Positions 23,810-34,600 of a DNA stretch of 64,000 bases are shown one piece after another (position 1 is the first letter of the stretch; every line of letters begins with the position of its first letter). A program made the translations under genes and the position numbers. Under the pieces are notes generated by a model. The model saw nothing but the letters and a program-made list of their open reading frames with translations, was not told the DNA's origin and searched no databases. This DNA comes from Scolanthus callimorphus (taxonomy: Eukaryota > Cnidaria > Anthozoa > Actiniaria > Edwardsiidae), in NCBI GenBank assembly GCA_033964015.1, contig CM066925.1, positions 13,945,270-14,009,269 on the forward strand, in the 5' to 3' direction.

Positions 23810-24034
23810 ATTCTCGTACCCAGAGCTCCCCAGCTGGATAGCTCGTCTGCTCGCAGGGGAGGCTCTGGGGACACCATTTGAGGGCCGTCGCTGATTGGCT
23901 AATTTTGAGCGTGGAGCATGCGCTGAAACGTATTTCTCTCAGCGGCTCCGTATTAAATCTCGCGCATGCGTCAGTGACTGTCACCAGAGCCTCCCCCGCG
24001 AGGTTACGAGCCGGGGAGCTCTGGGTTCGAGAAT
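23810..24034. mobile_element. CCCAGAGCTCCCC-type MITE, family D
   Basis: The left end ATTCTCGTACCCAGAGCTCC is mirrored by GGAGCTCTGGGTTCGAGAAT at the right. The interior carries the family's AGGCTCTGGGGACA, TTTGAGGGCC and CGCGCATGCGTCAGTGAC blocks. Partial or rearranged relatives are at 40290-40905, 54273-54420 and 63752-63900. Confidence 0.78.
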
Positions 24035-24364
24035 GGTGCTTGCCTGTTTTCTATAACAAAAAAACATCTTCACCAGGAGTTGGAACGGCTCAAGGGTATT
24101 GTTCCCACAACATCGTGAAGACGGTCAATTGTAACCACCCAATCATCACATGATCTGAATAGGATAGCAAAAGAATGTAAACACCGTTAGCCGATCCTAT
24201 TGTGGCTGCAACGGCGAGCCTCTGGAACAGAGGTTTGATTTTGTTGGCGGAGACCTCAGTACCCACCCCTCTCTGATTAACATGCTCTCGTCCAGGACCT
24301 AATCCTTCCAATAATAGGGAGAGGGGCTCCGCCTTTGGGACTTACGTTTTTGATCGATAGGGAT

Positions 24365-24412
24365 AGCCTAAGAGAATCCTTCACGTCTGAGATGGAAGGA
24401 TTCTCTTAGGCT
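24365..24412. repeat. Short perfect hairpin
   Basis: AGCCTAAGAGAATCCTTC and its exact inverted complement enclose a ~12-base loop. No matching longer element is evident. It could be the core of a small fold-back element; the stem (18 bp) is short for a microRNA precursor. Confidence 0.55.
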
Positions 24413-24834
24413 CGCTCTTCTGATTGGCAAACTTCTTACAAGATGGCACAGTGCTATTCGCAGTGATCCATTCCTTTGACCGTACAATAAACACTTAGCT
24501 ACCACGAACATCACTGAGAGTTTTGCAAAAGCTGCCGGGTTGTTTAGATATTTGATTCTGGAAACGCTTTGAAAACACAATCAGTTGGGAAAAGGGTATG
24601 GGCTGTTCCATTTTATATCTGTTACCCCCAAGAGAAACCAGAAATTTTCACAGGGATCATTGTTTGACCCTTTCCAATGGATTTTCTTTTTACCCAAGAA
24701 TTTGCAACTGTAGAATTTCCACAGGGGCCACAAGAGATTGGAAATTTCCTCACGGGTTACTCCAAATTTTTAGGGGTTGTACAGGAGCATGAAATTTCCA
24801 CGTCCGGGGAGTGCAATGTTAAGTAATTTGATAC

Positions 24835-24860
24835 GGGGGGGGGGGGGGGGGGGGGGGTAG
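24835..24860. repeat. Poly(G) run (over 20 bases)
   Basis: An uninterrupted G homopolymer. Comparable C runs occur near 10231, 18609, 19498, 41104 and 45811, usually inside or beside inverted-repeat elements. Their lengths should not be trusted in an assembly. Confidence 0.8.
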
Positions 24861-25369
24861 TAGTTATTGAACAGAACTCCATAGTAAGTCATAGTAGGGT
24901 TTATTGGTCATCAATGCCACAATGATCGGGCATGTTTCCTTTACACGACAGCGGTTGATTGCTCGTCATTCCATTAATAAAATCAAACTACAATACTAAA
25001 CATACAGCCATTGACTAATCACATTTTGGCAACATCGGCTTAAAAGTCTGGCCGGGTATCTGCACTATGGCTTTATTATTTGCGATAAGTGACAATGTCA
25101 GGAAAAGGGCAAGACTTTTCAACTTTCACTGAAACTTGCTGAAATAATTGTGCCTACCAAGATATAATTAGAAGCATAGAAAAGAGCCAGGTTGGAGATC
25201 ATCACAGGTTTAAAATGGTGCTTGGAGTTTGAATAGGGATCTTGTGCAGTTTGTTCAAAGATGGGTTAAATTTGTGCCAGATTGAGATCTGATCTGCACT
25301 AAACCACCAAGTTATCATGGTGATTAATCCTGGATTAGTGTTATCCACTTGAATGGGCAGTTGGAATCC

Positions 25370-25560
25370 GAATTCCAGGGTGGTTAGTTATCAAAAAGCA
25401 CTGAAAATCCAGGGTACTCTGGTACTGGAGCAAAATTCCAGTGTTGGGTATCCCAAAAATACGAATATCCAGGGTGGGTTAACAACATAATTCCAGCATG
25501 GTCATGAGCAAATTCACAACCTAAAATTTCCAGGGTGGGTAGAAGAACCTGGGGGTGTGG
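25370..25560 (+). repeat. ATTCCAGGGTGG-type repeat, copy 1
   Basis: The blocks ATTCCAGGGTGG, ACTGGAGCAAAATTCCA, CCCAAAAATA and CCAGGGTGGGT recur in the same order at 35970-36110 inside VPS11. No coding content; probably a decayed interspersed repeat. Confidence 0.55.
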
Positions 25561-26224
25561 GGACTATTTCTGGGACTGCCAAATCCTACTATATTTGGTA
25601 CAATCTATTTATTGGCCAATCAAACAAAAAAGGACAAAAGGATGGACCATTTGACTTTTTTTAATTGGGGGGAGGGGGGAGAGGGAGAAGTGTGTTTTTG
25701 TCTGAGTGGGACAATTTTTTTAAGGGTTGTGTATGAATTATTTATCAAATCCCTCCGCAGAAAATTCTGAAATAGGAAGCAAAATCTGAGATATTTCCAA
25801 GGGGATTGTGGGGCAAAAGAAAAATGGTAGCATTTTCTCAACTTTTTCCTCAGGGTGATTTGCCCATGGGTAAGCTCCAATACCTTCATTCTTTCAAACT
25901 CTACATGCAAAGCTCCAATCTGGCTTATTACTATGGGTTGTATCTTGAAGAGAACAATAATTTCAGCCAGTTTGAGTTTTAGTTGTAAATATCTTGCTAA
26001 TTTCATGTCATTTTCACTTTAAATGTTGAAGCTAAATCCATGTAAATCAAGTCCTTGGTTATGATTATACCGGTTATCCCTGCTAGGTCCAATACAAAGG
26101 GTTATGGGTCCGTAAGTCGCCTTCATGCTTCACATGCTAATTGCTCAAGGTTCACGGACTCCAACAACTTTCTTGTTGCCCTGTAAAATGAGACAATTTG
26201 CTTTATTAGTTATTGTTATGACCA

Positions 26225-26372
26225 TCAGGGGCGTAGCCAGGGGGCCGGAGCCCCCTTTCTCGGGAGAGTTTCCCATACATTTACTGTATTTGCTGGAGGA
26301 AATTTGAACATTTTCGTCCCATGTTTTCACTATCTGCCCCACCCCCTTTCAGAAATTCGGTTACGCCGCTGA
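26225..26372. mobile_element. CAGGGGCGTAGCC-type MITE, copy 1
   Basis: The left end CAGGGGCGTAGCCAGGGG is matched by a diverged inverted right end (GGTTACGCCGCTGA). The interior TACTGTATTTGCTGGAGGAA and TTTTCGTCCCATGTTTTCAC is nearly identical to 40982-41141, and a diverged third copy lies at about 47785-47915. The CAGGGGCG terminus is reminiscent of hAT elements, but I could not delimit an 8-bp duplication. Confidence 0.7.
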
Positions 26373-28734
26373 CATTGACATCTAAATGCAGGATTTGAAA
26401 GAAACAGAAATAAGGAAATCAAATTAATATGCAGCTTGTTTGTTAAAGCAATCACAAATAGCAAAGCCTTGGTCATAGAGGCAGGTTCATATGACTGTGG
26501 TGAGACCAATTCCAAAGTGATTACACCAATTCTGAGCAAAACCTATAGGAGTGATTACAATTACAATTACTCAGAACAGCAGGACTGGAAATTAAAAAAA
26601 CAAAACAGGTCCCATGTTGGACAATAGTTTCAATTTTTAGTCACATTTTGCAGACACAAATTACTCACAAATTTTAGTCACAAATTAGAAACGTTAAGTT
26701 CGAAAGGAACTCATACAGCTGCAATTTCCAGCCTTGAACAGTAAACTGAAATCCACTCTAAAGGAATGGTGAACACCAATCATTATTCAGCACATCGATG
26801 CACTGCCCAAATATGGTCATTGGAACGCCAATAGCTGTCTTCTGTACATCACAGATATCCTGTGATATCCGTCGTCTGAGGTAAATATGATGTCTTGAGC
26901 TTGTAAGTAATACACAGAAGTAATGTTTTCAGGGGTTTTTGTGCTATCAATGTGCTGAATAATAGAACCATTATCCTGCTTGATTTTGCAGAATATCTCA
27001 CAGGATAACAATCTCACAGGATAACGATTAAATAATTGCAGTCAATATTTGGTACCATAACTTGGAAAGGAAGCTTTGTAACAAGTTTTGTTATCAAGCC
27101 CTATTATTTTGGTACTGTAACTGCTGGCCAGGTGATTCATTATATAAACACCAATGAAATACTGGGTGATCTTACACAAAATCTTTATCTTCATGTATGA
27201 AAATGACATATTATTTTACAAACACACTTGCCTGTGCTCATGTTTAGGTTTTACTCAAAATTAGAAATTCATTGATGTTTATCAGAAACATAACGTAGTT
27301 GAAATGTGTAACAGACGAATGAATCTGATGTGACAACCAGCGAACTTGCAATCACTAAACACCATATTTGGAAAACAATGCCCTTGCCTGCAGCAGATCA
27401 AAATTCATATAAAACTTTTCCGTTGGGATTGCACACACATTTGAACTGTTTTCCGTTGGTTTAGAAGCGCGCGTGTGCGTGTTGATGCAAACAGCATTGT
27501 CTGCACTGGCAAAATGGCAAATCAGCCAATCTTATTACAAGAGCAGCAAAAGTAATGATAAAAAATCTTTTTGATGGGTTTTGTGAATGGAAGTAAACAG
27601 TTATCTGAACTCATTTTGTGCTTCTGTTCTGTTGTGGCATTCGTGTGCGTTATTTTTAGAAAACATGACGAATCAAATCTCCCATTGCTGATTGGCTAAA
27701 CAAAGAACCTGATGCTTTCCAAATATGGTATTTATTGATCATGAGTTGTTCGCAGGTTGTCGCGCTGCTACATATTACTAAGGACCCTGACGCATGTTTT
27801 GAGATTTGAATGTAATGTTACTTTGCTACAACATACCATAATATATTTACTTAACTAATTATTTCATCCCTCAATTGCAGTACTTATTTGAGGGTGATGC
27901 TTCTTAAAAACATGGATGCAAAATATTCACTTTATAGTATGCCTTCTACCTAAGTTATGCCATGCATATAAATGAACAACCATTAACACAACTTCTAGGC
28001 TGACTTTTTTTAGGTTCAGAAAAGTGAAACATTAAAATCCAGTTGATTTTTCAGAAATTTCGGGCCATCTAAAGTTCCTTCAATTTCAATGTTTTTTTTC
28101 AGCATTTATACTTATGCCTGTATCGGGTGCAAATCTAGGCCCTTTGCTTATATACATAGCAAAACGGAAAATGTGATATGACAATACAGGGATACAAAAA
28201 TGTTATCTTTTGAGTGTTAAAGATTGATCTCATTTGTTCTCTATCACTTCTACCATACTCTAGTCTGTACTTAATTATTACAAGATACATTTTCTGACAT
28301 CTCTAACTGAAGAAGCCACATAATCATATTTATTATATGGATGCCAGTGTTTTACCGGAAACTAAAACACTCGTATTTTCCATATCTTCACTAGTGAAAA
28401 TATGAAAAAGTTATGTACCGCATGTCCCGGATGTGCACGTTTGCAGTGTTGTTTTACTCACTTTCGTCTGTAGTGAAATCTCGCTCGCTCAGTCACACGA
28501 GTTTTAAGCCACAAAACTAAGTTTTGTTCTAGTTCTAACGAGAAAAACCTTATTTCAACTATGGTAGAGTGCTACAGCAACACAAAAAGGGAAATTAGTT
28601 CTTAACGACACTAGGAATCAGAAAGATTGAGGGAGCATTTCACAAATAAACACTTTCGACTTTACCAAGTGAGTTTTATCAATTTGTTATATTTTGCCAC
28701 TATGTCAATTCTTATCCATATAATAAAAAGAACA
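26373..28734. other. Gene-free stretch; may hold the YTHDF 3' end
   Basis: No exon is recognisable on either strand. Because the YTHDF exon at 28943 ends in a splice donor, its last exon and 3' UTR should lie to the left, here or further away, but its short variable C-terminus cannot be found by eye. Confidence 0.4.
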
Positions 28735-28839
28735 TTACACGGTGGCTTGAAGATATGGATTTTATTTTCTCGTGTCAAAAGCAATATTTTACTCACTCGC
28801 CTTGCCACTCGAAAATAAAATCCATATCGCGCCGTGTAA
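28735..28839. mobile_element. Short palindromic element near the YTHDF 3' side
   Basis: TTACACGGTGGCTTGAAGAT plus ATGGATTTTATTTTC is mirrored by GAAAATAAAATCCATAT plus CGCCGTGTAA, with ~35 bp between. Non-coding. Confidence 0.72.
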
Positions 28840-28942
28840 TATCCTCTATATATACCAGTACTTAAAATGCAAGGTGTTTTCTTTCAAAAACTAGCCAGCT
28901 AATCATAGTTCAAAACTCAAAGTATCTATTTCTCATGCTTAC

Positions 28943-30927
28943 CTTCTTGAATTCCTCATCCTGCCTCTTCTCATAGTGTGCAAAGTCATCAAATATGGAG
29001 GTCTGATGTTTGTAACTGTGAATTATCTTGACAACTTGACGAGCCTTGTCCTGTGGCACCTCTTGGGTGTCACGAGAGTTGGTGACCGGCTTATTATCAT
29101 TATTCTCCAGGCGGATTTGACGCAGAGCATTATTAGGCACGTCCTTCACATAGTACCATTTCACTTCAAACTTCCCCTTCCATTTGTCTTGTGACCAAAT
29201 TCCAGTTTCGATATCAATGTCCACATCGGACATCATTTGGGCAATTCCGCAAAAGTGTCCACTGCCATTGACACTGAAAAACAGATAGATTGGATCGTTT
29301 TTCTGCTCTTTGAAAGCTTCATTCAAGCGCCTGTTTCCGTGCTCTGTGCTGGTCCAAACAGCATACTTGATCGACCTGTGAATGTCATCTTCACTGTAAC
29401 TCTTAATAATGAAATAGCGAGCATTAGGCTTGTTCAACAATGGACAATCCTTTGGGTTGTAATTTGTTTTGGATCTCAGCTTGTCCAGCACAGGTACACA
29501 CTCCCCAGACCCCGAATTCAGTCCTGAATTCCCAATTGCACCCATGTTTCCGGTGCGTGGGCGCTGACCACGCCCAGCAGGAGCTTTGCTTGCTCCAGAC
29601 TTTGCAACATTACCCCATGATTGACTGTCCTTTCCTGGTCCATTGTTTCCTGGCATTTGTCCTGGTAGTTTTGGTTTTGGTGGTGGTGGTTTGGGTTTAG
29701 GTTTAGCAGGCTGGCTCGCAATTGCAGCCCATGATTTGGGTTTGTTATCTGGCACTGGTTGTCCTTTGTTTGAACCCTGAGACAGTCCCTGTGATCCTTT
29801 ATCCGGTCCATTGTCATGATCAACAGTCAAACTCAAATTTGACAAAGCTTTTTCCATTCCATCGCTGGTGTACTCTTTTCCATTCAATGAATTTATCCCA
29901 ACTCCAATAGCAGCAAGTGGTTCCGACACTGGTGGGGGAGGTGGCTGGTAAAAGTTTGTCAACAGGGGCCCCCTTGCAGCATTGGGCTGTGTTTGTTCCC
30001 CCCAAGAGATATCAGTTGAGCTCCCCGGGAAGTACAAGGCAGGACCACCTTGATTTAGAAACACATTGGTTGAGGTATTCTGTCCCAGATAAGGAGTTGA
30101 TGACACTGCAACTCCACTGTTGTGACCGAAAACCTGGTCTGCTAACAACTGTTCTCCGCTCCCAACAGTGCTAAATCCAGTGTTTGGAAACAACGTATTG
30201 GGTAGTCCGGCGAGGACCATGTGCCGTCACCGATCCCGGTATTTAAATACGGGAACGGCATGGTTGGTATCCCTGTAGTTGAACTAGACGATGGATAAAA
30301 TGGCGGCAAATAAGTGTCTCCCAATGAGCTGGGCATTTGAACTTCGCGTTGTTGATACTTCCCGTCCACCTTTAGTGGATGCGCCATTAGACGAAGAAGC
30401 CACGCACATGTGAAACAAACATGGCAACCATTAGGAGAATTATCCAACACGGAAAACCAATAACTACGAGAAAATCACACAAATTTCACCAAGCAAAGGC
30501 GAAATAATGCAAATAATAGCTGTGTATCATCATAATACCTGCTCTTGTGCTGTTTGGAGGTATTTTTCTAGTTCTCCACTCTGGATTTCGCCGTTCTTGC
30601 CAACGTAGCCTGCGAAAACGAGTTAAAGTTTCTAATTTAGCGATTTCACGAAAGCAGCTCATAAAAATTTCGTACGCAGACGAGCTGAAAAAAGCCTCAA
30701 GTAGAGACAAATCGCGTTGATAATCGAACACAAGTTTTTACCTTTACTGTTATGATCTTTAGGTCGCTGTGTAGAAGTAATTCGTGGAGAAGACGTGCAA
30801 TTATGCAAGAAATGAAGCGACCATGCATTAGAATCAACTTCGCACTCACTTTTTTAACCACACTTTGACGACTTTCTAGCGCCAATAATTTGCCGAAAAC
30901 TCATACCTGATCGATAGTCGTGGACAT
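28943..30927 (-). CDS. YTHDF: YTH-domain m6A reader, YTHDF family
   Basis: Reading leftwards, exons are 30907-30927 ([10 protein letters not shown]), 30742-30766, 30539-30609 and 28943-30369; junction phases agree. The 515 residues seen match YTHDF layout: N-terminal RPKDHNSKG, then a Pro/Gly/Ser/Asn-rich low-complexity region with [14 protein letters not shown], then a C-terminal YTH domain (from [14 protein letters not shown]). The tryptophans forming the m6A pocket are present ([19 protein letters not shown]), as are [17 protein letters not shown] and [19 protein letters not shown] blocks. YTHDF proteins bind N6-methyladenosine in cytoplasmic mRNA and steer decay or translation. Exon 4 is out of frame by one missing base near 30211 (between GDGTWSS and GLPNTLF); restoring it gives exactly 476 codons. 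The exon ends at a donor after DEEFKK, so a short last exon is missing; retention would add only a few residues to a stop at 28910. Which YTHDF paralogue is unknown. Confidence 0.9.
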
Positions 30928-31674
30928 CCCAAGAAAATTCGCAGCAGTTTGAAGGAATTCCCTATGATTCGGCGGCAAAATTGGCAGTTTATTCTCGGCT
31001 TTCGAGGCGAAAGCGAAAGGACAAAAGAAAATGGCGGCCTGAGTGTTGAATCGTCGACGTGCGCGCGTTCTTTGCGTGACTGGTGGTCGCCGCCATTACG
31101 CAAGCTGTCAATCAAATTTCCTTATATGGAAGTGAGAAAGAGGAAATCACACCAGTACTCAGTCTCTCGCGGGCTGCATAGAAGAGAGGCAAAAGGCGTG
31201 TCTAAGAGTTTTGGCAAAACAAACCGCGAAACATCACGTACGGAAATACCAGACAATTTTTTATGTTCTCGTGGTTTGTTTTCCATTTTTTGAGACTCCC
31301 TCCATTGACGAGAACCAGTGGCTCTCTGAGAGAACTCGAGAAGTAATGTATTGTTAATCCACTCTTGATTGAATCTCAAAAATAAAAATCCAACGAAGGA
31401 TGATAATTTGTTTGAATAGAGATTGCTTCTTTATAATGTTTTAAAATATTCATGAAAATTTATAGCAGCCCATAAAAAATGCATATTCCAGCTAAGCTGT
31501 TGAAGGAAGTGTTGAACGCAACGCCGCGTCTCTCGTCGCTCTCTGGGATGGCTGTGTCGAGCCTGACAAGATGGTCTGGACACTACAGTTTCTGATCCAA
31601 GATGGCGACGGCGCGGATACGGGAAGAAGGCTGAGTGATACCTCACAATAACTTGAGCATCTCTCCTTCTTAAT
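30928..31674. promoter_or_regulatory. Shared upstream region of YTHDF (-) and VPS11 (+)
   Basis: The two start codons face away from each other across 747 bp. No TATA box stands out. AAAATGGCGGC (near 31028) and AAGATGGCGAC (near 31601) resemble YY1 sites, common in TATA-less housekeeping promoters; one lies close to each gene. This fits a divergent promoter, although two independent promoters are equally possible at this distance. Confidence 0.5.
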
Positions 31675-34600
31675 ATGGCTTTACTGCAAGTGAGTAATCA
31701 GCATTTAGTAATCTACCAATTTTTCAAGTTTTGTTTGGATCACAACTGTATTTTCGATATAATTTTATTTGCAGTGGAGGCGGTTCAACTTTTTTGATAA
31801 AGAGCTTTTGAAGGAACCTGGTAGCAACCAACCTTATACAAGATTACAGGTATGCAAGACTGAAGAGGAACTGGAAAATATCATTATTTGTCACAGTAAA
31901 CAGAATAAAGCAAGTGTTACAAGAATTTCGTGTTGTTGGAACCCTACATAACATTGGAGTAAAAAACGTTTGCATGGGATATGAAGTTATTGGATAAATC
32001 AGCAGCATGATTGTGTTAGGGCTGGTTTACACAAGAATGCAAGTGCAAGCACAGGACACAAGTGTAAATCAACGCAATGTATGCTCAAGCTTAAATCAAC
32101 ACTAATTAGTTTGCTTGTGCTTGCATTTGCTTGATTTTCACTCAGACACAAACACAAGGGAACACAACGTTTAGATTTTCTCATCAGTGCTTGCATTCTA
32201 GTGTAAACCACATAAGGTAAATGTATGAGTTTGATATCCTTGCACTTGTGCTTGCGGCTGTACCTTATGTGTTCATGTGAAAGCCAGTCCTTAGTGTGGG
32301 CAGTACAATTCCGGGGGGTACTCCCTCCTATACCACCCTGGTGGCTAACTTCAGGTCTGTGGTACGGTATAGAGTTTTAACTATAGGTCTATGGTAGGGT
32401 ATATAAAATAAAATAAAAAATCTGATAGGGTCACAAGGAACAGCCACAGAATGCATTTCAATGGCTCACCCCATAATGCACTGTTTCCCAACCATTTTCA
32501 CCTTCATTCCAAGAGGGAGAGAATAATTTACCTCCATAACCTATTTTGTTTGTCACAGGACATTGATATTTCTGCATGTTCAAGTGGCAGAGGTCAAATG
32601 GTCATTGGAGGTGAGAAATATGGCTGTTAATTTATGAGTTCCTAGGGGAAGCAAAGGGATTGACAGGCATTGGAATTATCAAACAACCTTTGTCCCCTTC
32701 CAATACAATGTGTTTAGTACAGGGGCAGACACTGCGACCCTATGGTTACCAATGGGGACTAAATGTGGGGGCTTTGCAACCAAAATTTTAGAGCTAATCG
32801 CCAATTGGCACCCCATCTTTCTTAGTCTGAGATCCACGTTTATGTGGCGACTAAATCTTTGCATTTTGGCGACTAAATTTTTTAAATAGTCGCCAATGGC
32901 GCCTAGCGAAAAAAGTTAATGTCGGGCCCTGTTAGTACATGTTGTGTTAAGAGCAAAGAGTTCTATAAATATAAGACTTTTTTCACATTGCACACTTCTA
33001 TGATCCTAGCATATATCTTGCTTGCAGGCATTAGAGAGTAATTTGAGATAAAAATCCTGAGTTTGCTTTTGTGTGGATGCCATCTTGGATTTGGTGACAA
33101 AAAGATGATTTGCCATCTTTTGTCACCAAATCCAAAAAGGGGGCCACATGAAAGGAAGCTCAGTTTTTTTTTACTCTCTAATGCCTGTGAGCAGGCTTCC
33201 CATCTTATTGCCATGAAGTATTATCTTCTTGAGTACTGCTCATCAATCAAGTTCTTTTGTCACTGCTTGTTTGTTTTTTATTGTCAGATACAAATGGCAA
33301 CATACATTTTGTTGACCGAGATCTCCAGCTGACATCTTTCAAAGCATTTGAAATAAGAGTATCTCATCTTTACCAGCTAAAGCAACACAATATACTTGTG
33401 TCAATTGGAGTAAGTTTAAAGAAAACTTGTTTTAACTGCATTCTTTATTCATTTACTGGTATTTTTTATTTATTGGTACATGTATTATATTATTACCTGG
33501 TAGTTTTGTCTTAAATACTGCCTGTTAACCAATGCAAAGCAAGACATTTGCAATGCTTTGATTCTGTGCCTGCCTACTTCTATTATGTTACTAGTCATGA
33601 TAACTTTCTGTGGTAAAAAAATGGGACATATCCCACGTGGGGAACCTCAATGCCGTAGAACAATGGAGGTTTGCCTAGTTCTTGCATGGATGATTACTTA
33701 AAATACATTTTGAAAGCTGAACCCGCAAAATAGCTCAAAAGCTAATCGAGGCGGGAAGCTGTTATATTGAGCTGGTACATGTAGGAGGTTTTCAAATGAA
33801 TTGTTTGGTCTCACCATTGGTATTCCAATGAGTCACCTCTGATATTTTGCCAAATCAAACCAAATTTGCCTGCAATTATATACAATTTAAAATATATATG
33901 ACCACAGAGGATCACAGTACAGTAACATGCACAGTACAGTGACATTTGTATATATTATAAATAGGACTCCAGGCTGTCCAATTAAGGAAAAAAATGGATG
34001 GTTCAGAGGAACTCCAAAATTTGATGAGCGTACAATTTGGAGTTCCAAGGAATCATCCATTTTTTTTCTTAATTTTAATTGTATTTATAGTTACTTATTA
34101 ATTATATAGTGAATGATAGAAAGGCAAAAGTGTCCAATTTCAGCATGTGTGATCCAATTTAAAAATAATTGGACAGTTGACAACAATGGATTTCATACTG
34201 GCTATATAATTAAACTTGTAACATACTCTTGTGACTGAGGAGTGTCTACTTTTCAACAGGAAGATGAAGCTGGCATCAACCCCCTTGTGAGAGTATGGAA
34301 TCTGGACAAGGTAGAGAAATTACTTTTCAAAGCTGATAATTAACAAAGAATGTCCTCTGATTTTCCGTGGTGTTTAACAAATGTCCTCTGATTTTCCGTG
34401 GTATGTCCTCTTATATACCACGGAATGACGTAATAAAGTGGTCAAAATGTTGTGGACTCACGAGGCGCAGCCGAGTGTGTCCGCAGTACATTATGAGGAC
34501 ATACCACGTATGAGGACATACCACGGAAAAACAGAGGACATTTGTTTTATACCACAACAAAAAGGAAAAAATAAATACAAAAACAGCGTGCGCGCTCGGA

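Noticed and set aside
28910..28942. Annotating the YTHDF stop at 28910
   Set aside because: The sequence after DEEFKK is a consensus splice donor (GTAAGC), so reading on to the stop would be intron retention; the true last exon was not found.
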